A stretch of DNA of 53,429 nucleotides from an uncultured Lachnospiraceae bacterium (GTDB taxonomy: Bacteria > Bacillota > Clostridia > Lachnospirales > Lachnospiraceae). Location: contig CAJTKA010000004.1 of assembly GCA_910576815.1 (NCBI GenBank), forward strand, positions 112,693 to 166,121, written 5' to 3'. A program made the translations under genes and the position numbers. Below, in pieces: positions 53,342 to 53,429 of the stretch (the stretch's first letter is position 1; every line of letters begins with the position of its first letter). A model generated the notes under the pieces. The model was not told where the DNA came from. It was given only the letters and a program-made list of their open reading frames with translations, and did no database searches.

Positions 53342-53429
53342 TAAATTACTCCTATCATTTGTAACGTCTTTTTCTTGCTTCACCTTACTAAATCTCTTTA
53401 AGCATATCTTGAATTATTTAGCTTCTCAG

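Overview
The window looks like a chromosomal segment of a Gram-positive, motile, spore-forming-clade Clostridia, most probably Lachnospiraceae. The supporting signs are Shine-Dalgarno sites close to GGAGG, a Bacillota-style mbl-flhO-flhP cluster, a methionine aminopeptidase with an N-terminal SEC-C knuckle, a split transketolase, a clostridial 2[4Fe-4S] ferredoxin, and the rpsF-ssb-rpsR / gdpP-rplI-dnaB neighbourhood. Taxonomy is inferred from gene content only. No tRNA, rRNA, CRISPR array, intact transposase or phage module was seen.

Layout. 1-2.9 kb (minus): mbl and two flagellar rod/hook-basal-body genes, ending in a structured palindromic repeat. 3.2-4.9 kb (plus): an ABC-class ATPase. 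4.9-11.2 kb (minus): a membrane-anchored Ig-like/coiled-coil protein, then uvrB and uvrA. 11.4-17.4 kb: GDP-mannose synthesis enzyme, D-lactate dehydrogenase, a small 11-residue-repeat protein, a lysophospholipase-like hydrolase and metG. 17.5-20.6 kb (minus): an operon of three exported or membrane proteins of unknown role. 21-24.7 kb: map, a MATE exporter and a decayed DUF4143 ATPase. 24.7-31.2 kb (minus): araA-araB-araD-transketolase(N)-transketolase(C)-rpe, a complete route from L-arabinose into the pentose phosphate pathway. 31.3-33.1 kb (minus): a RelA/SpoT-type alarmone synthetase with two unrecognised downstream partners. 33.2-34.0 kb: a chimeric remnant. 34.3-40.4 kb (plus): rpsF-ssb-rpsR and gdpP-rplI-dnaB-merR-like. 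40.4-43.7 kb: a small ferredoxin missed by length filters and a large hybrid histidine kinase. 43.7-44.9 kb: a Uma2-family nuclease-like gene between two convergent promoter-plus-structured-RNA modules. 45.0-53.3 kb: AT-richer DNA with a membrane protein and a dlt-like surface acylation locus (SGNH protein, MBOAT acyltransferase, carrier protein, two adenylating ligases, one fused to a nitroreductase domain).

The best candidates for something undescribed are: (1) the Uma2 gene bracketed by two related RNA modules, each with its own promoter at identical spacing; (2) the three-gene alarmone-synthetase operon, whose first gene has no AUG codon and sits behind an in-frame UGA and a hairpin; (3) the dlt-like locus with a ligase-nitroreductase fusion. 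Two out-of-frame gene-gene junctions (near 33.86 kb and 49.35 kb) and one internally deleted gene (near 24.06 kb) show recent deletion or assembly joins.
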